A stretch of 41,866 nt of DNA from Neptunomonas japonica DSM 18939 (lineage in GTDB: Bacteria > Pseudomonadota > Gammaproteobacteria > Pseudomonadales > Balneatricaceae), in the NCBI RefSeq assembly GCF_000422765.1, contig NZ_KE383915.1, positions 1 through 41,866 of the forward strand. The letters run 5' to 3'. Both the position numbers and the translations under genes were made by a program. Shown in pieces: positions 41,488 through 41,866 of this stretch; position 1 is the stretch's first letter; every line of letters starts with the position of its first letter. A model generated the notes under the pieces. It ran no database searches. It was given only the letters and a program-made list of their open reading frames with translations, and had not been told where the DNA came from.

Positions 41488-41866
41488 TTATAAAGACCGA
41501 CTTCTTTCTTTAATTATTTTCCAACCATCTTCATCTTTAACGAGCTCCATATTCTTAAGGCTCACATCACTATAGTTGTGAGATCGATATTTCTGCTTGA
41601 AGCTTACCTTCACATAATATGGAGAATTGACAGAAATATCCACGTCCTCGATGACTATCTGTATTCCTTTTGCTTTTTTGATGAGGCGCGTTCTTTGCTT
41701 CACCCACTGCTTATGGCTGTTATATTTGGATTTATAGCCTGACATATAGTGATGCAAGTAGCTGCCAACATCCTGGCTAACCCAAGCTGACGCCCAAGCA
41801 TTTATACTAGCCTCGACTTCTGCCTCTTTTGTTACTTCAGCTACTTCAGCTACTTCAGCCACTTCG
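41488..41866 (-). CDS. C-terminal part of an NTF2-like domain protein, cut by the window edge
   Basis: About 126 residues are visible and the frame stays open to the right edge, so the true start is outside. The visible part begins with Glu-Val-Ala repeats. A domain of about 105 residues follows: INAWASAWVSQDVGSYLHHYMSGYKSKY, then KQWVKQRTRLI, VKVSFKQKYRSHNYSDVSLKNMELV and DGWKIIKERS. This matches the NTF2/SnoaL-like C-terminal domain found on L,D-transpeptidase and TPR proteins of Proteobacteria. The N-terminal catalytic or scaffold part cannot be seen. A GTG at 41862 is in frame but lies within the repeat and is not a credible start. Confidence 0.7.
   Translation of the reverse strand, partial: EVAEVAEVAEVTKEAEVEASINAWASAWVSQDVGSYLHHYMSGYKSKYNSHKQWVKQRTRLIKKAKGIQIVIEDVDISVNSPYYVKVSFKQKYRSHNYSDVSLKNMELVKDEDGWKIIKERSRSL
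41833..41866. repeat. Nine-base tandem repeat encoding Glu-Val-Ala
   Basis: TACTTCAGC occurs three times without change (41833-41859), then a diverged partial copy at the window edge. On the minus strand it encodes a repeated Ala-Glu-Val tripeptide in the linker of the partial gene. Copy number could vary between strains. Confidence 0.75.

Noticed and set aside
41833-41866. CRISPR-like or satellite repeat at the right edge
   Set aside because: The unit is only nine bases, has no spacers and stays in frame as a coding repeat.

Overview
The window is chromosomal DNA of a moderately AT-rich, aerobic, heterotrophic gammaproteobacterium. The protein families and their arrangement (phenylacetate genes, an mmsRAB-type valine cluster, YdiJ, RraA, SlyD, CreA, a PEP-CTERM protein) fit a marine Oceanospirillales-type bacterium. 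That placement is inference from gene content; there is no rRNA or other phylogenetic marker here. I saw no prophage, transposase, integrase, tRNA or CRISPR array.

Layout. (1) 1-6666: phenylacetate catabolism. The 5' end of paaN reads leftward out of the window. A tightly packed paaF-G-H-I-J-K operon reads rightward and ends in a strong terminator. (2) 6667-7644: an NsrR-type Rrf2 repressor with three conserved cysteines, then two NsrR-like palindromes in front of a 67-residue two-helix membrane protein of unknown function. (3) 7658-9599: an RraA-like gene and a DUF5610-like protein preceded by a sigma28-type promoter. (4) 9650-13753: a YdiJ-type D-2-hydroxyglutarate dehydrogenase divergent from a LysR regulator. 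(5) 13833-18305: a CvfB-like RNA-binding protein, then a hybrid histidine kinase and OmpR-type regulator pair. (6) 18474-23375: small single genes (a solitary EtfB-like protein, a DUF4124 protein, a YjbR-like protein, a PhnA/YjdM-like protein, a VOC protein) and a chemoreceptor. (7) 23376-24837: a long AT-rich leader with a sigma54 (-24/-12) promoter in front of a PEP-CTERM surface protein. (8) 24874-33763: a valine/isobutyrate degradation cluster on the minus strand (mmsA, acyl-CoA dehydrogenase, enoyl-CoA hydratase, 3-hydroxyisobutyryl-CoA hydrolase, mmsB, prpE-like ligase) with a divergent AraC-type regulator. (9) 33785-39901: housekeeping and unknown genes (AAA ATPase, alpha/beta hydrolase, SlyD, dodecin, AEC transporter, LOG-family protein, CreA, LysR). 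(10) 40050-41486: succinyl-CoA:3-ketoacid CoA-transferase subunits, then a gene that runs off the right edge.

Together, the paa genes convert ring-opened phenylacetyl-CoA intermediates to acetyl-CoA and succinyl-CoA. The mms cluster turns isobutyryl-CoA into propionyl-CoA, and the CoA-transferase handles acetoacetate-type ketoacids. The ring epoxidase (paaABCDE), paaZ and an exosortase are not in the window and must lie elsewhere if present. The observations most worth following are the NsrR-like regulator, palindromes and orphan membrane protein; the sigma54-driven PEP-CTERM gene; the sigma28-driven DUF5610-like gene; and the solitary EtfB-like protein.
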